NCBI GenBank assembly: GCA_012064415.1
Contig: SSNU01000012.1
Span: forward strand, 35,600 to 99,599
Direction: 5' to 3'
Source: Gyrodactylus bullatarudis
Lineage: Eukaryota; Platyhelminthes; Monogenea; Gyrodactylidea; Gyrodactylidae
Length of the DNA stretch: 64,000 bases
This document shows positions 1-10,938 of the stretch, piece after piece. The notes below the pieces were generated by a model. The model had not been told where the DNA came from. It searched no databases and saw only the letters and a list, made by a program, of their open reading frames with translations. Position 1 is the first letter of the stretch. The number at the start of each line of letters is the position of its first letter. The position numbers were made by a program, and so were the translations under genes.

Positions 1-295
1 AACTTTTCATACAAACATATATTATTAGTTGACCATGCAGTGGAAATGATGATAAAATCCAATGATTTAAGAATTTAGCTTCAAGCTCCACTTTTGCTGT
101 GCGTGATAGTGAAAGGATTTTTTAATTTACTGAATTTAAAAGAAATTGAGAGGAAACAACCAGATTTAATACACTGTGAGTTGTTCAAGTTTTCAATACT
201 CTAACTACTTAAAAGAATATAGTTACTTGACTTTTCTAATTCAAAATACATCATTCCTTCTTTAGTTAGTAAGCTACTAACTTGATAATTAGTGT
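1..295. other. Noncoding sequence
   Basis: AT-rich sequence with no open frame or motif that I can support. Confidence 0.5.
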
Positions 296-832
296 CTGAT
301 TAGTAGGCCGGTAAAAAGTCGAAATTTGCTAATTTCAGCCATAAAATAAATTGCTCATTTTAGTACTAATGATACTTAAGATTTCAAGTAATCTTTTTTC
401 AAAAGTGAGATAAAATGTCGAAAATCATTGAATTGTCGATAAAAGTTGATAATTTAATCCATAACTGTAAGAATTCTTTAGATCAATTACTGGTACCGTA
501 AAAAATTCTTTTCAAAAACTCCTTATTTTCGAATTCATTCAATGAAAATTAAGAAACTTCTTTTTTGTTAATTTACTGACATAAGTGATGCCTACAATAA
601 AGTGGTTGGCACGCTATGGAGTGGTCTTTCTCTATGCTCAGAAACGTTCTAAAAAAGAACGAATTATTCAAGACAGGCAATCTAGAAGAGCAATTTTATA
701 ATCGTTTAACTAAATTATTAAATTTAATTTAAAAGGTCCATATCGTCGTTATTTACCCAGAAAACGCTGTCGATTTTATGTCGATTTCGTGAAGTCAAAA
801 ATGTCGAAAAATTTTACCGGCCCACTGATTAG
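296..832. mobile_element. hAT-type MITE with 8-bp target-site duplication
   Basis: A roughly 521-bp element (304-824) begins TAGGCCGGTAAAA and ends TTTTACCGGCCCA, terminal inverted repeats with one mismatch. It is bracketed by the direct 8-bp repeat CTGATTAG (296-303 and 825-832). Similarity continues inward on both sides around GTCGAAA. There is no internal coding frame, so it is non-autonomous. An 8-bp duplication and a TAG/CAG-like terminus are the usual signature of the hAT superfamily; that assignment is inferred from the ends only. Confidence 0.8.
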
Positions 833-3667
833 TTAAAATACGTAAGATTCAATTCCCTGAGCAATACTCAATCAGTATGCACGACGGAGGTTTATTAATA
901 AGAGTATTTTAACATAAATTTTTGGTTTTGTTAAATGTACTCTGTATTAGCGTAAAAAGTTTTCTATCTGCCACCATAAATTTTGTCGTTTGGGAAATCA
1001 AAACTTTTAAAAGCATTTCTGAGCAAGTTAGGCATAAATAAAGCCTATGTTCTGATTCAACATCAGTATTTAATTGTAGTATGAAAACTCGGATAACTTT
1101 TTAACGATTCTTAGAGGGACCCACTTTTATGTACGTTTGAAATAAAATAAATTTTTTCATGTCTATCGATCATGGAGAAACTATGCAAGTACCTCTATCT
1201 AATTATATGGAAAAGCATTGGAAAATAATACAATTAGTAATGAATATTTCTCTAGAATAAATAAAATTTCCCCTTCTTCCCTTGTGATCACCTTTATAAC
1301 AATATCAAATTAAATTCAAGATCAAGGAAACATGAACTAAACTAAAGAAACGTTTTTTTGATAAATAAATAGTTTATTCACAAATGAAAAGATTTCCTTT
1401 AGGAATTTCAACTGTTTGATCTGAGGAAAGTAAGGATCCATTGTCATGTATCCTTCACATATAAATAAAGCCAATTTAACCTCATCTGAGTACTTCTGAC
1501 TTTTCCCCATAGAAATATGAGTTTTGTATTGAAAGTATTTTTCTACTTTTCTATTTTCAATGAATTTTTACTAATTTCTAACTGAAAACATTGAACGATT
1601 CACCTCAAGAAATTTCCACTACTTACTCAAAAATTACAACATAAAAAATAATAATTATTATAAATACAGTTTATTCAGTTTAAAATATGAAATGTTAATC
1701 ATTGACAAGGCTTCATCAGATCGAGATCAGAGCCTATATTTTTCTTTTTCTTTTCTCGTTCCAGCATTTATGGCCTGGATCTAATAATTTTTTCGATATC
1801 TTAAATAATTCAAATGATGTCGCCATGTGCATCTGCGGTACTTTATTTATTCTGTTAAAATTTAGATATCTTCTTCTTCCTCTATTTCTTATCAAATTAT
1901 CTCAATTTTTTCTAATCCATTGGTAAACAGGAGAGAATTTATTTAGGCTATTTGTACTCTGTTTGTCCTCATACAAAATGAACAGATGATCACAATGTAA
2001 TACTGAATAGGATATCTGATGAAAATAATAATTTATTCTTCTATTGTATTAAAACAATGTTCACTGGTCTAATCTGATGCAGAAACATTGTCAGGACTTT
2101 GAGATAAGCTTAAATATGCTTGAATGTAAGTGGAAAAGAAATTGGATCAAATAGGTGCAATTTTGCTCAACTGGAAATTCCATCATTGAATTACGTGTCC
2201 CTATTCTAAATGTTTTGAAAATAAATTAAAAATCCTAACTTTGTTTTCATAATGGAAATCTGTTTTCAGAATATGAAGTAATAAATTTTGTATTATTCAT
2301 ATATTTGACTTATGATATATTTTTTTTATCTGATCATTACTACTATAAAACATCAGAATTGTTCGATTATTCCAATATCTTTGCCTGAGCGGTTTATTTG
2401 ATCTTCAAGTTGATTTTTATTTTCTAATACGAGTCCATGCTAAACGTAATATCAATTTTGTTTTGCTTATACATAAAGCATTGAGCATTGAGCCCCAACA
2501 GAATAGGGCAAGTCATTATTCATAGAATAATTTTTATACAGACTAGAGTTGAATAGACATTACTAAATTTTATTTCCCTCCAACAATGTTCCATGTGAAT
2601 AAATGCTCAATTTTTACTAAGAACCCTATTTCTATTTGAAATATTGCAAAAACTATTAGAAAATATTAATTTTGTAAAATTCATTGAAAAAATCTTATTT
2701 TCCATCGAACTCGAAAACGTATTGTTTTTATAGGAAATAATAATTTATTTAACTATAATGCTTAGTTTTTGATCATTTTCAAAATGAGAATAAGGCTGGG
2801 GAAAGTTGAAAAATTTGGCTATCTCTCATAGACGAAGGTGAAGAAGTATTTAAAAGACGAATCAAAATAATAATAAAACTAACGACCTAAGAGTCACAAA
2901 ATTTTAGCAAAAATCAATTCTTTTACACGAGAGGGAATTTTCATTTTCAGGGTAACTCATTGTGTTCACAATAGCTTCAATTAGAGATGCATTCTTCAAA
3001 GAGAGGAAAAGCTCTTGAAATAAGAGGCAACTTACTTTATTACCAGGTGCCAAGAGAACATTCTTTCAAAATTGATGCCAAGAGAAGAGGGAAAAATATT
3101 GCTATTATTTAAGGTTCTTCTTTTGCTGGATTGTCATGCAAATCGATTGTAAACTGAATGGTTTACCCGATTCTAATTCCTGTTAGGTCTACTCACTTCT
3201 CAAATTAATCGATATCTTTCCACTTTGTTAGGGATACATTAAAAATTAATCTTGAATCATTAAGCCAAAATCGATCTTTTCTTATCCTCAGCTTGGATGT
3301 CATAATTTATTTCAAGAGTGTTAGCTTAGAATAAATTGATTCAAACCAATGCAATCGTTTCCAAACCAAATTAATTTAAATTGACTTTTAAATTTGAATT
3401 TTAAATCTCTTAAAGTTATTGACAAAGCAAATAATATCATTCGATATTCTGATGCAACACTTTCTTTTAATCTCACAGGAGTTCTATCTCAACGTTCTGA
3501 AAGTATCTTGACCCTCTCGTGTTGAGACAAGTTAGAAGAAAACTTTTTTATAAAATTACACTCAGTTGATAAGCGTTTGTTTCAATATTTCCTATCAGAT
3601 ACTCACGATAATTTAGCGTTTCATTTTCATTCTGTTTGATACCATAATTAAGAAGTTCAGATTAATA
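833..3667. other. Noncoding sequence
   Basis: AT-rich sequence with no gene that I can support. The short open frame near 1.7-1.9 kb has no initiator context, splice signals or recognisable motif, and I treat it as chance. Confidence 0.5.
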
Positions 3668-4060
3668 ATTTTGAACCAAGTAGTTCTTCAGAGAGCTGTT
3701 CGGCATAGAATAACTATAACGTTGTTCGCTTGCTTAACTTGTTTAATTTCCATCAGTTTTCGATCAAATAAGCTTTTTAATATTCGTGAATGTTTATTGA
3801 ATATTAGAATCTGAATTATTAGAGTGATAACTCTGATAATACTATTTAAAATTATTTCGTTCTAGGTAATATATCCCTGAGGTTCGTCTTATTTGGTGAT
3901 GAACTAGTCTATGTCACTGAATGTTACAGCTGACTAATGGAACCCACCTTGGCTAGTACAAAAGAAGTTTTAACATTCAGCGACATGGGTTAGTTCATTA
4001 CCAAATAAGACGAATCTGAGTACCTAAATATTTAGATTATCCTGATAAAACTAGTTTGGA
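3668..4060 (+). repeat. Dispersed repeat copy (family also at 31.9, 46.4 and 58.6 kb)
   Basis: This copy starts with TTTTGAACCAAGTAGTTCTT and includes AACGTTGTTCGCTTGCT, ATTAGAGTGATAACTCTG and CCTGATAAAACTAGTTTGGA. The same modules occur in the same order at 46415-46756. An imperfect hairpin (arms 3877-3926 and 3971-4020, sharing TTCGTCTTATTTGGT) lies within it. No coding frame is visible. The family is unclassified; at 46 kb it is flanked by an 8-bp duplication, so it is mobile. Confidence 0.65.
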
Positions 4061-4990
4061 CTCATACAATATTTCGAATACATGTCGTATTCTTCTTTTG
4101 GCGTAAGATCCAACATACTGAGGTAGATAAATAACAGCTTTATAGACTATAACTTATAGTCAGTTTAGATCAAGTTGATGGGAAGAACCCTATGCTTATA
4201 TATCAAATAGGATAAGAATTTTTTTACTGATTATGCTAATTAAATGAACGATGGAATCCTTCTATTGTTTATCAATAAAATGTAATTGATTAATATATTC
4301 TATAGGTAAATTTAATTGTCCTGTTAAGAATTTATAATTATCCTTGTTCTTGAATAATCAAGCGTCTTCGATTATAATCACAAGTCAGTATGTTTCAGTC
4401 CTTTTTTTGGAAATTCGATCATAATTGATCTGAAATATTTTTGTTAGATTGATCGCGTGTACCATAATTTAAACAAAATTATTTATTAGAATAAAAAAGA
4501 CGAAGCAACTGACAGATTAGCGATTTTGAAAACAATTTATGCCTGAAAATATTTTTTAATATAAAAATACGGATAGAATTAGTCTGTAAGTATGGTAGGA
4601 ATTTTTCTTTCTAATACGAAAATTCCGTTACATTGTTTATCTGTTCAATAAATTGGTTGAAGATGAATCGAAGAGGAATATGGGTTATAGAGAAATAATT
4701 TACCCATTGGAATCAAGGCGAATGATTGTACTTTTAAGCAAAGAATAATGTAGCTACATTCTGACAAGAGTCACCTTTAACGAATCAGGCTTAACCTGGA
4801 AATTGATTATCTCATTGAAATATCTTATAACCCATGAAAATTATCTAAGAGAAGGAATCCAGAAAAGTGATTCAGATAAACATGATTACGTATTACTTTT
4901 CTCAATAAGGTTGATTAATTTAGTACATTTCTCAAGTACGAATAAAATATTGGAGGTGTATTAATTTTGATTATTTCTTTTGGATTTCAG
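4061..4990. other. Noncoding sequence upstream of the receptor gene
   Basis: No coding frame is visible. It ends in a pyrimidine-containing 3' splice site (TTTCTTTTGGATTTCAG, AG at 4989-4990), so most of it is probably intron of the receptor gene at 4995. The upstream non-coding first exon could not be located. Confidence 0.45.
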
Positions 4991-4994
4991 ATCA

Positions 4995-6461
4995 ATGAAT
5001 AAATTCATCCAAAACTATTTCCTTTTATCAGTGGTGATACTATTCAACTCAAAACTATGCATCCACAGTCATTCTGGAATGGCGATAGATAAAAACTTTA
5101 CAGAAATCCTAGAGGATTCAAAAAAGAATGAGCGACCACGACCTCTCAGTTATCTTGCCATGCACAATGAAACCTTCAAGCTTTTGCATGGAAATTCAAG
5201 TCTCGTGAAAGGAGACACATTAATTGTTGAAGTGAACCTATTCATATACAGTCTTAGTTCAGTTAGTGTCATAGACATGGACTACTCCATAGATGTCCTT
5301 CTTCGTCAACGATGGATGGACCCGAGGTTGATCAACAACTCAACAGAATCAGTTCCTTTGAATTATCTCAAGGACAAACTCTGGACACCAGACTTGTTCT
5401 TCCGCAATGCAAAGTCTGGTGTTGCTCATACAATCACAGTGCCAAATCAATTTCTCTGGGTCAACTCTGAGGGCGTAGTCACATTTAGCCAGAAGATATC
5501 CCTGAAACTTTCATGTAATATGAATCTGGGTAGTTTCCCAATGGACACACAGAGCTGTCTCATTGACATTGGAAGTTATGGCTACAGTAAGAAGAACATG
5601 GACTTTAGATGGTGGGAGAAAAAGACTTATAATGTCTTGGGTCATTCTTCTGGGGATGAGAAATCCCTTCAACTTCCACAAAATATGACAATTAACGAAT
5701 TTGATCATCCGAGAATAGCTCACTGCTATTGTCGAAAGGAGTTCAATTCAACAGGAGACTTTGGATGCTTAATCGGCGTGATAACACTAAAGAGAAAGTT
5801 TGGTTTCTATCTAACATATGCCTATTTACCAAGTTTATTGGTGGTTGTAATCTCATGGCTTTCATTCTTCATTGATCACACTGCCGTTCCAGCCAGAATA
5901 TCAATCGGTCTTTTATGTGTCCTAGCTCTAATGACTCAGATGGCAGCCAATCTTAATTCCCTGCCCAGAGTCTCTTACATAAAGGCAATCGATCTCTGGA
6001 TGTTTTCTTGTCTGGCTTTGGTTGTTTTGTCTTTTCTTGAATTTGCCTTTGTTAATTCAATAAACCGAAAGATGAGCAGAGTGATGAACAAATTCAAAGC
6101 TGAAGAAATCTACACAATAAAGAATCTCCAAGTTGATATGAAACAGTATATTAAAGATTTCTTTGAAAAGAGTCGTGATGAGCTCCCGGATCAACGAAGG
6201 GATCCAGGTGATGGCATTGATGTTAGAAATTGTCTATTAAGTAAGAAGAATTCAAAGTGTGAATCTATCCAGGATGCCACTTTACGCGAGACAAAAGTAT
6301 CTAATTGGACCAGCAAAATTGATATGATATTTGCCCTCTTTTTTCCAATACTTGTCATAATCTTCAACATGGTTTATTGGGGCTATTTTATTGTGTTTGC
6401 AAAGGAGGTCTCAACCATCCCAGATCGCAGTGACATTCATAGTTGTAAAATAGACTATTGA
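4995..6461 (+). CDS. Anion-selective Cys-loop ligand-gated ion channel subunit
   Basis: A 488-residue pentameric ligand-gated channel subunit of the plasma membrane. The ATG at 4995 lies 4 nt after a 3' splice site and opens a signal peptide (about residues 1-27). The extracellular domain carries the Cys-loop, C174 to C188 with FPMD between. A second disulfide pair is C246/C258, as in glutamate-, histamine- and glycine-gated chloride channels. TM1 is about 272-293, TM2 about 302-322, TM3 about 335-357 and TM4 about 443-467. The Pro-Ala-Arg motif at 299-301 before TM2 marks anion selectivity in this family. The cytoplasmic TM3-TM4 loop is short, about 85 residues. The whole coding region lies in one exon. 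The ligand cannot be read from sequence; GluCl, HisCl and pH-sensitive chloride channels are all possible. The family call is firm, the subtype open. Confidence 0.93.
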   Translation: MNKFIQNYFLLSVVILFNSKLCIHSHSGMAIDKNFTEILEDSKKNERPRPLSYLAMHNETFKLLHGNSSLVKGDTLIVEVNLFIYSLSSVSVIDMDYSIDVLLRQRWMDPRLINNSTESVPLNYLKDKLWTPDLFFRNAKSGVAHTITVPNQFLWVNSEGVVTFSQKISLKLSCNMNLGSFPMDTQSCLIDIGSYGYSKKNMDFRWWEKKTYNVLGHSSGDEKSLQLPQNMTINEFDHPRIAHCYCRKEFNSTGDFGCLIGVITLKRKFGFYLTYAYLPSLLVVVISWLSFFIDHTAVPARISIGLLCVLALMTQMAANLNSLPRVSYIKAIDLWMFSCLALVVLSFLEFAFVNSINRKMSRVMNKFKAEEIYTIKNLQVDMKQYIKDFFEKSRDELPDQRRDPGDGIDVRNCLLSKKNSKCESIQDATLRETKVSNWTSKIDMIFALFFPILVIIFNMVYWGYFIVFAKEVSTIPDRSDIHSCKIDY

Positions 6462-6669
6462 TGACCAGCTGTTTATTTTCCCGTCTTTGAGAATGAAGAG
6501 AGATGTCAAAGAAAAAAGAATTTTATTGTATTATCTTTCTGAAACTATATTTTTTTCTGGTGTATGCATAATTATTACAAAGACGATAATTCAGTATGTA
6601 TTTACTGTAGTACAAAAGGATTGTAATTTCTTTTGAATTTTGATGATGTAATACACTGTACATTGAAAG

Positions 6670-6675
6670 AATAAA
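6670..6675 (+). terminator. Poly(A) signal of the channel gene
   Basis: AATAAA lies about 210 nt after the stop codon, preceded by AT-rich 3' UTR. Confidence 0.6.
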
Positions 6676-7940
6676 CAAAATGTGTAATTTTATATGACAT
6701 AAAAAGTCAGAATTTCAAAATTACTATAAGGTCTTATTCCAATAAACCAATTTCAGGACTTTATTCTCTACCATATTTGGTAGTTCAGCATCAATTTGAA
6801 TAAACTAACATTTTCATGTGTGTTTATTCTTGGAACTTGCTCAGTTACTGAAAGAAAGAAAGAGAGGAAATACTTTCTTCAAGAAAGAATATCATGAGAA
6901 ACTGTCTTTTATCCGTCCACTTGATAGGCCCATGTTTCGATATTTTCAATCTACACATGCTATAATCAAGAGTATTGATTTACAAGGGAAATATATTTAT
7001 TTATTGAAGATGGATATAAATACTTTAGCGGGGAATTTATCCAGAATAAATATGGATTTATTACTACGCATTTATGGTTTTATTCGAGAATTACACTAAG
7101 TTTATTATGATTTACAATATAAAACTGAGAAGGGTTCAGATTACAAGTGTCACTAATACAGATTACTAAAGATTTCAGATTCCTGAATTCTGTTTTAGTC
7201 TTTGCTACATAATCTCCATTAGATATCAATGATTGAGAGTCAAAATGCAGAGGTCCCCTCTTTTTTAATGATCCATATTCAGTTCCATAACTTATTCAAC
7301 TCAACCGCAATTTGATTTAATGGTTTTTATCAAGTCTATTCGAAACATACAGATTCAAAAAATGAAAATTTAAAGTCCCATCAATTTATTGTTATTCCTA
7401 TGTTAATCCCAATTTTTATTATTTCACTGAAAATTCCAGTGAAACCTTCTGAAGAGCTGAAACAGGGAGAATGAAGCCTTGAGATCTGGATCTAGAATTA
7501 AATTGACTTTCAACTTTAGAGCCAAGATAAATCAGACAATCAAAATTTGACAAGCAATCAAAAGATTTTTGTTAGTCAAACAAATCATTCTTATCTGAGT
7601 AAAAATATCCAAAACGATTTCTTCACTCAAACATTAATGAAAGATATACAATAGCTTGGATAAATTTTTATCTTGAAAAAATATTCAAAATAAGCCAGTA
7701 GAAAATTACAGATAGATTCTCTCATGTACGTACATAAATTTTGACAAGATTATCTATAACTCTAATGCTGAATAATATTGAATAAACAAAATATATTGCA
7801 TAAATTAATCAAAATTTAAAATCCTCAGAGATATGTATGGATAAAAGACAGACTATTCGAGTTATTTTCTTCTACAGTAAAAACAGCATGCAATACAATC
7901 TTTCATGAACCATAGTTTGAGATATGATTAAAGAAAAATT
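6676..7940. other. Noncoding intergenic sequence
   Basis: I see no supported gene. The 93-codon open frame near 6.8-7.1 kb has no recognisable domain and AT-driven composition; I regard it as chance. Confidence 0.5.
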
Positions 7941-8730
7941 GGTTCAAGCGATTAGCTGCGAAAAAAATCTCTGCCCCAAAATTTTTCTAAGTTCAAAAAT
8001 TATTCGTGAAAGGTACACCACTGACGCACCATCCTAGTCTACACATCGTACGTATTATTCAACACACGGACTTTCACACCTATTAACAAAGACTTAAGTT
8101 AAATATTATTATATTCAAGACAGCTTTTCAAAAACATAACTAATTTATAAAAATTTAATTTTTTATTCATAATTTATAAAATTTACATGTTTCTAGCAAG
8201 TTTTCGAAGTGTTGTTCTAAGGAATATTGTTTTATTATTGTACCTAGCAACAAATGCCTTGATTTTGACATGAGCCTGATGTGGGCTGGAGGATTTGTGT
8301 ATGGATTCCCTCAAAGTTCTCCAGACACGTTCGATGTTGTTGGTATGAACATCAGAATTTTGAGGATTGACATAATGACGCTTATGATTAATTGTTTGAT
8401 GGTCATAGCCTAGCAAATTCAGTCCTCTGTAGCCTCTCCACTCGTCTGTGTATATTATGGTCCCTTGAGCAATATTATTCACAATAAATCTGTGAAGGAC
8501 TCGTTTATTTCTTTTAGGCACCATCTTCATACGGATTTCCTTAGAGCCTCGACAGATTGCTCCAACTATCCAATAACGTTGATTTCTAAAATATCGACTT
8601 CTATTGTATTTCCTTTTGAATAGATGCATTTCATCTATCTCAATGGTTTCACCAACAGCATGTTCATCAGTAATAATGAAACTGTTGCATATTTTGCTAA
8701 TAATAATTACAATAAATAACTTATCATGAA
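7941..8730 (-). mobile_element. Merlin/ISXO2-type DNA transposon remnant
   Basis: A degraded element surrounding the transposase fragment at 8183-8672. Its left side (7941-8010) resembles the inverted arms of the foldback at 9985-10930: both start GG and share CTGCCCCAAAATTTTT after a GAAAAA tract. Eukaryotic Merlin transposons use ISXO2/IS1016-like transposases, have GG-starting inverted repeats and make 8-9-bp duplications. I could not find the right end, so the right boundary is approximate. Confidence 0.5.
8183..8672 (-). pseudogene. ISXO2-like (Merlin) transposase, C-terminal fragment
   Basis: The frame covers the catalytic part of an IS1595/ISXO2-type DDE-fold transposase, the class found in eukaryotic Merlin elements. 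In order: the first catalytic Asp in EIDEMHLFKRKYNR, then YWIVGAICRG, the second Asp in IIYTDEWRGYRGL, the conserved INHKRHYVNP, and the DDN-class Asn in HTNNIERVWRTLR. The triad therefore looks intact. The N-terminal zinc-ribbon part is absent: homology fades upstream of about 8672 and there is no supported initiator. A 3' splice site (GCAACAG) sits at the upstream edge, so a lost or unrecognised 5' exon is possible. Probably a dead copy. Confidence 0.8.
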
Positions 8731-9976
8731 TAATAATAAAATTTTTAAAAACTTTGTGTCGTCGCTAGTAAGTAGATAAGAAAAATGTATTGAAATTGTT
8801 CAAAAAAGGTATCAACACTTTTCAAATTTTGCATTGCACGATTATTTCTACACTGAACATGTTGATTCCAAAAATATATTCATACTGGTCTCCCAATCAA
8901 ATGCGTACGAGGGTGCTAATGTTTATTTCACATTAGACAGAGTCAGTCAAAGTTATACGTTAATGATTAACGGTTAATCCTATTTCTAAACAAACTATCC
9001 TTACCATGAATGCTGTTATTTTAGGGGCTTAGTGTCTCAAATTTACTTTCTGAACTCGTGAGTATTACTTCCAATTTTATTTCAATTACATTGCAATTAC
9101 CATCATTTGAGGATACAAATATCACGTTGAAAAAGCGCAGTCTACCTTTTGGCCCAAGAGTCTTGGGATGTAGAAAGATCCTTTTTTATCTTGAAGAATT
9201 TTATTATTGATAAAATTTATTTTTCTATTTGTCCTATATTTTTTTCATTAAGTCCTAATTTTTGTAATTGCCTAAATTTTAGGGTCCTAAAAAAAGGCAA
9301 TGGCGTCCTATTTTTAACTTATTTATTACTTATTTATTTATAACTTATTTTAACTTATTATTAATTTTATAATTCTCAAGACTTTCAACTGAATTTTCAA
9401 TTTTCTTGTAGATGGTAAAAAAATTGGTTATTCACCATGTTAGTATCAATTTGTGAATTATTTTCACCAATGGACCGGAATTATTTTCCAAAGTAGGATC
9501 ATATTTTTTGAATTTTCTAAAAAATATCTCAAAAACAGTATAATATACCAATATATCTTTTCAGAATTAGTATTAGTTTAATGAAAAATCATGATTTTAA
9601 CAAAATTCCCAATTTTTTGAACTTTGAGTTGAAAATTGTTGCTGATTTCAATCTGAGAGAGTAATCAAAAGTTGATTTCTAGGATCACAAAAAGACAAGA
9701 AAACCGATCATCATCACAAAAATTTGGATAAATTCGTCATTTTTCAGGGATCTTGAGCTATCAAAATTTCATCGACTTTCAAGTAGAAAAAATGATCGAA
9801 GAAACAAAATTTAAATTTGACATGATTATGGGGTAATTCTCTCAAAATCAGATTCATCACATTTGATATCTTTTATATATTGTGATAAATCTCGAAGTTC
9901 AAAAAAATGGGAATTTTGCGCTACTTCAATATTTAAAATTTGCCATAATTTCCTTAAAAATTGATTTCTTCTAAAT
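8731..9976. other. Noncoding sequence with diffuse repeat similarity
   Basis: No gene visible. The stretch 9480-9800 loosely resembles the interior of the foldback family seen at 28.6 and 60.5 kb (an AACTTTGAGTTGAAAATT-like segment followed by AGGATCACAAAAAGA). Confidence 0.35.
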
Positions 9977-10938
9977 CTTTTTTCGGTAATGGAGTAGATT
10001 AAGTGTAGAAAAATTTTCCCTGCCCCAAAATTTTTCCAAGTCCAAAAAGGTGCGTCTTGCGTACCTATTTGTATGTCAGTCACACATTCCTTCTCTATCC
10101 CTCTTTGTTTGATGATGTAAGCCCCTTATTATTATTAACCCTAAGAAATGAGTAAAAACACCATTTTCAAATCTAAATATCTTTGGTTAGAAGAAAGATA
10201 TTTGAACATTTCAAAATGCAATCAGTATTAGAAAATTATGCTCTTTAAGATGATCCAAGTTTCAAAATTTTATGTTGAATAATAAGCNNNNNNNNNNNNN
10301 NNNNNNNNNNNNNNNNNNNNNNNNNNNNNNNNNNNNNNNNNNNNNNNNNNNNNNNNNNNNNNNNNNNNNNNNNNNNNNNNNNNNNNNNNNNNNNNNNNNN
10401 NNNNNNNNNNNNNNNNNNNNNNNNNNNNNNNNNNNNNNNNNNNNNNNNNNNNNNNNNNNNNNNNNNNNNNNNNNNNNNNNNNNNNNNNNNNNNNNNNNNN
10501 NNNNNNNNNNNNNNNNNNNNNNNNNNNNNNNNNNNNNNNNNNNNNNNNNNNNNNNNNNNNNNNNNNNNNNNNNNNNNNNNNNNNNNNNNNNNNNNNNNNN
10601 NNNNNNNNNNNNNNNNNNNNNNNNNNNGCTTATTATTCAACATAAAATTTTGAAACTTGGATCATCTTAAAGAGCATAATTTTCTAATACTGATTGCATT
10701 TTGAAATGTTCAAATATCTTTCTTCTAACCAAAGATATTTAGATTTGAAAATGGTGTTTTTACTCATTTCTTAGGGTTAATAATAATAAGGGGCTTACAC
10801 CATCAAACAAAGAGGGATAGAGAAGGAATGTGTGACTGACATACAAATAGGTACGCAAGACGCACCTTTTTGGACTTAGAAAAATTTTGGGGCAGGGAAA
10901 ATTTTTCTACACTTAATCTACTCCATTACCCTTTTTTC
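9977..10938. mobile_element. Long-TIR foldback transposon, probably Merlin-type, with gap in its centre
   Basis: Two 303-bp arms (9985-10287 and 10628-10930) are inverted copies with only two or three mismatches and no length difference. The outer ends read GGTAATGGAGTAGATT and its complement. The element is flanked by a perfect 8-bp direct repeat, CTTTTTTC (9977-9984 and 10931-10938). The centre is 340 N. Eight-bp duplications and GG-starting inverted repeats are typical of Merlin elements, and the arms share sequence with the ISXO2-type transposase element 2 kb away. The near-identity of the arms suggests recent insertion or arm homogenisation. Confidence 0.85.
10288..10627. other. Assembly gap (340 N)
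   Basis: A run of N at the exact centre of the foldback element. Sequencing or assembly probably failed at the hairpin. Open frames running through it are artefacts. Confidence 0.99.

Noticed and set aside
1702..1926. 74-codon hydrophobic frame
   Set aside because: No start context, splice site or family resemblance; AT-rich sequence readily gives Phe/Leu/Ile-rich frames.
6818..7099. 93-codon frame downstream of the channel gene
   Set aside because: No recognisable domain and located right after a poly(A) signal; composition fits chance.
10245..10670. Two 132-codon open frames, one on each strand
   Set aside because: They consist mostly of unknown bases in the assembly gap; only a few real codons at each end.
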